Below, in pieces: positions 62,520 to 64,000 of a DNA stretch of 64,000 nucleotides; positions within the stretch are counted from its first letter, which is position 1; each line of letters starts with the position of its first letter. The position numbers and the translations under genes are program-made. Under the pieces are notes generated by a model that saw only the letters and a list, made by a program, of their open reading frames with translations, did not search any database and was not told where the DNA came from. The stretch is from NCBI GenBank assembly GCA_046297695.1, contig JBKBHF010000001.1:1-64000 (forward strand), read 5' to 3'. Origin of the DNA: Permianibacter sp046297695. Lineage in GTDB: Bacteria; Pseudomonadota; Gammaproteobacteria; Enterobacterales; Permianibacteraceae.

Positions 62520-63449
62520 TTAGCGCAGCTCGAGCGGCAGCGCGAAGGTGATGTCTTCAATTTTGCCGGATTGCTCGGCAACTGAATGGCCGCCAAGGGC
62601 TTTGAGGCGCTCGACAACTTGTCTGACCAGCAGTTCGGGCGCCGAGGCGCCGGCAGTGACGCCCACTCGTACAACGCCGTCCAGCCAGGCAGGCTGGATG
62701 TCGTCAGCTCCATCAATCAAGTACGAGCGGACACCATCCTTCTCGGCCAATTCGCGTAGCCGGTTGGAGTTGGAGCTGTTGCGGGAGCCCACCACCAGTA
62801 CCAGATCGGTCTGAGCGGCCAATTCGCGGACCGCGTCCTGTCGGTTCTGGGTGGCATAGCAGATGTCGTCCTTGCGCGGGCCCTGAATGGCCGGGAATCT
62901 GGCCCGCAAGGCGGCCATGATGTCCTTGGTCTCGTCGACCGACAGCGTGGTCTGGGTCGAGTAATGCAGCCGCTCCGGGTCTTTGACGGTCAGACGCTGG
63001 ACGTCTTCAACCGACTCCACCAGGTAAATGCCACCCTCCGGATTGTCGTACTGGCCCATGGTGCCCTCGACCTCCGGATGGCCCTTGTGACCGATGAGCA
63101 CGCACTCGTCGCCTTTTCGGGAAATGCGGGCAACTTCCAGATGGACCTTGGTGACCAGCGGACAGGTGGCATCGAAGACCCGGAAACCACGCGTTTTGGC
63201 TTCATCACGAACCGCCTGCGAGACGCCATGGGCACTGAAAATCACCGTCGCACCGGCCGGAACCTCGTGCAACTCTTCGACAAAAATCGCGCCGCGCTGA
63301 CGCAAGTCCTCGACCACAAAGCGGTTGTGCACCACCTCATGGCGGACATAAATCGGCGCGCCGAAAATCTCGATGGCACGTTTGACGATTTCGATGGCCC
63401 GATCGACCCCAGCACAGAAACCGCGGGGGTTGGCCAACAGAATTTCCAT
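62520..63449 (-). CDS. ispH: 4-hydroxy-3-methylbut-2-enyl diphosphate reductase
   Basis: Last enzyme of the non-mevalonate isoprenoid pathway, making IPP and DMAPP. The 309 aa contain the three [4Fe-4S] cysteines in RGFCAGVDRAIEIV (Cys12), FDATCPLVTKVHLE (about Cys96) and DDICYATQNRQ (about Cys197). The HEVVHNRFVVEDL and SAHGV segments carry the conserved His of the substrate pocket. GAGGA precedes the ATG at 63447-63449. It follows fkpB by 11 bp, in the conserved lspA-fkpB-ispH arrangement. Confidence 0.97.
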   Translation of the reverse strand: MEILLANPRGFCAGVDRAIEIVKRAIEIFGAPIYVRHEVVHNRFVVEDLRQRGAIFVEELHEVPAGATVIFSAHGVSQAVRDEAKTRGFRVFDATCPLVTKVHLEVARISRKGDECVLIGHKGHPEVEGTMGQYDNPEGGIYLVESVEDVQRLTVKDPERLHYSTQTTLSVDETKDIMAALRARFPAIQGPRKDDICYATQNRQDAVRELAAQTDLVLVVGSRNSSNSNRLRELAEKDGVRSYLIDGADDIQPAWLDGVVRVGVTAGASAPELLVRQVVERLKALGGHSVAEQSGKIEDITFALPLELR

Positions 63450-63460
63450 GCTCGCTATCC

Positions 63461-63892
63461 TCAGGGATTGATGGCGACGACTTCGACATCGAACGTCAGC
63501 GCCTTGCCCGCCAGCGGGTGGTTGAAATCAATGGTCAGGGAATCGCCGTTTATCTCGCGCACCACACCCGGCATTTCAGCGCCATTGGGCAGAGTAAAAG
63601 CGATAATGACGCCTTCGCTGATTTCCAGGTCGGATGGAAACTCATGGCGCTGCCGGAACTGGATAAGGCCGGCCTGGCGTTCACCAAAACCATCACTGGC
63701 AGCGACGGTGAATTTCTTCTTGTCACCGACTGCAAGCCCGAGCAACTGTTGCTCGATCGCATCGCTCAGACTGCCATCACCGAGCTGAAACTTGGCGGGC
63801 TTGCCATTGGCACGTGAGCTTTCGGCAACCGAACCATCTTCCAACAACAAATTCAGATGCACCAGTACCGCATCACCCGGTTGCACTTGCAT
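63461..63892 (-). CDS. fkpB: FKBP-type peptidyl-prolyl isomerase FkpB (SlpA)
   Basis: 143 aa. MQVQPGDAVLVHLNLLLEDG leads into an SlyD-like FKBP fold with an inserted flap, with GDKKKFTVAASDGFGER, EGVIIAFTLPNG and FNHPLAGKALTFDVEVVAI. It assists protein folding in the cytoplasm and lies between lspA and ispH, as in E. coli and relatives. ATG 63890-63892 follows the lspA stop by 2 bp. A GTG two codons upstream overlaps lspA, which is an alternative start. Confidence 0.95.
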   Translation of the reverse strand: MQVQPGDAVLVHLNLLLEDGSVAESSRANGKPAKFQLGDGSLSDAIEQQLLGLAVGDKKKFTVAASDGFGERQAGLIQFRQRHEFPSDLEISEGVIIAFTLPNGAEMPGVVREINGDSLTIDFNHPLAGKALTFDVEVVAINP

Positions 63893-63894
63893 GA

Positions 63895-64000
63895 TCACAC
63901 ACCCTGCCCTTTGGCTGCCTTGGCCGACGGCTGCCGGAACGAATCAAGAATCAGAAGGCCGGCACCGACGCAAATCGCGGCATCGGCGATATTGAACGCC
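63895..64000 (-). CDS. lspA: lipoprotein signal peptidase LspA, 3' end only
   Basis: The last ~34 codons read AFNIADAAICVGAGLLILDS and then a charged tail ending KGQGV, stop TGA at 63895-63897. FN.AD is the family motif with the catalytic Asp, and the following helix is the last membrane segment of LspA. The rest lies beyond the window. Position just ahead of fkpB supports the call. Confidence 0.9.
   Translation of the reverse strand, partial: AFNIADAAICVGAGLLILDSFRQPSAKAAKGQGV

Overview
The window reads as a chromosomal segment of a GC-rich gammaproteobacterium. Pointers are an E. coli-type purB, the ribosomal oxygenase roxA (ycfD), truC, tsaB, a yoaA-type helicase and, at the right end, the gene order lspA-fkpB-ispH-fimT-pilV-pilW-pilX-pilY1-pilE, known from Pseudomonas and Xanthomonas relatives. 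I cannot name the genus. No rRNA, tRNA, CRISPR array or intact transposase was seen.

Layout. 1-5.6 kb holds housekeeping genes: a SnoaL-like protein, aconitase (acnA, GTG start) and adenylosuccinate lyase (purB), with CT-rich dispersed repeats between them. 5.6-10.7 kb is an accessory stretch: a visibly AT-richer DUF5677-like gene, two little-known genes (the second DUF6882-like) and an EAL phosphodiesterase. It is threaded with imperfect palindromes that begin GTAGGGTGCG and end CGCACCCTAC, and it contains a 41-codon relic of the 3' end of a second katG. 10.8-20 kb carries exported katG, a Tat-exported PhoD lipoprotein, a calpain-like cysteine protease, a Sel1-repeat lipoprotein and DAHP synthase. 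20-31 kb has DUF1993, a secreted zinc-phospholipase-like protein, purU, a TPR-GGDEF cyclase, truC, and a two-gene unit (papain/alpha-beta-hydrolase fusion plus membrane coiled-coil protein) in which BOTH reading frames are interrupted by one in-frame TAG. A Cache-GGDEF cyclase follows.

30.7-44 kb holds roxA, a GNAT enzyme, a DUF7931-like protein, a secretin-like exported protein, MATE-amidase (ATGA overlap), an Slp lipoprotein, an EF-hand protein, tsaB, an AT-richer unknown gene wedged between tsaB and yoaA, and two small unknown genes. 44.5-47.1 kb is a TonB-dependent receptor. 47.4-54.5 kb is a damage-inducible mutasome, lexA-imuA-imuB-dnaE2, with a candidate LexA operator 41 bp before lexA and a 12-bp tandem-repeat expansion in imuA. 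54.7-62.4 kb encodes type IV pilus minor pilins and the tip protein PilY1, followed by ispH, fkpB and the 3' end of lspA.

Functional themes: three c-di-GMP enzymes and the pilus genes point to control of surface behaviour. The katG, lexA and mutasome genes handle oxidative and DNA damage. Starts were moved from the longest frame to the best ribosome-binding site or signal peptide where the sequence supported it.
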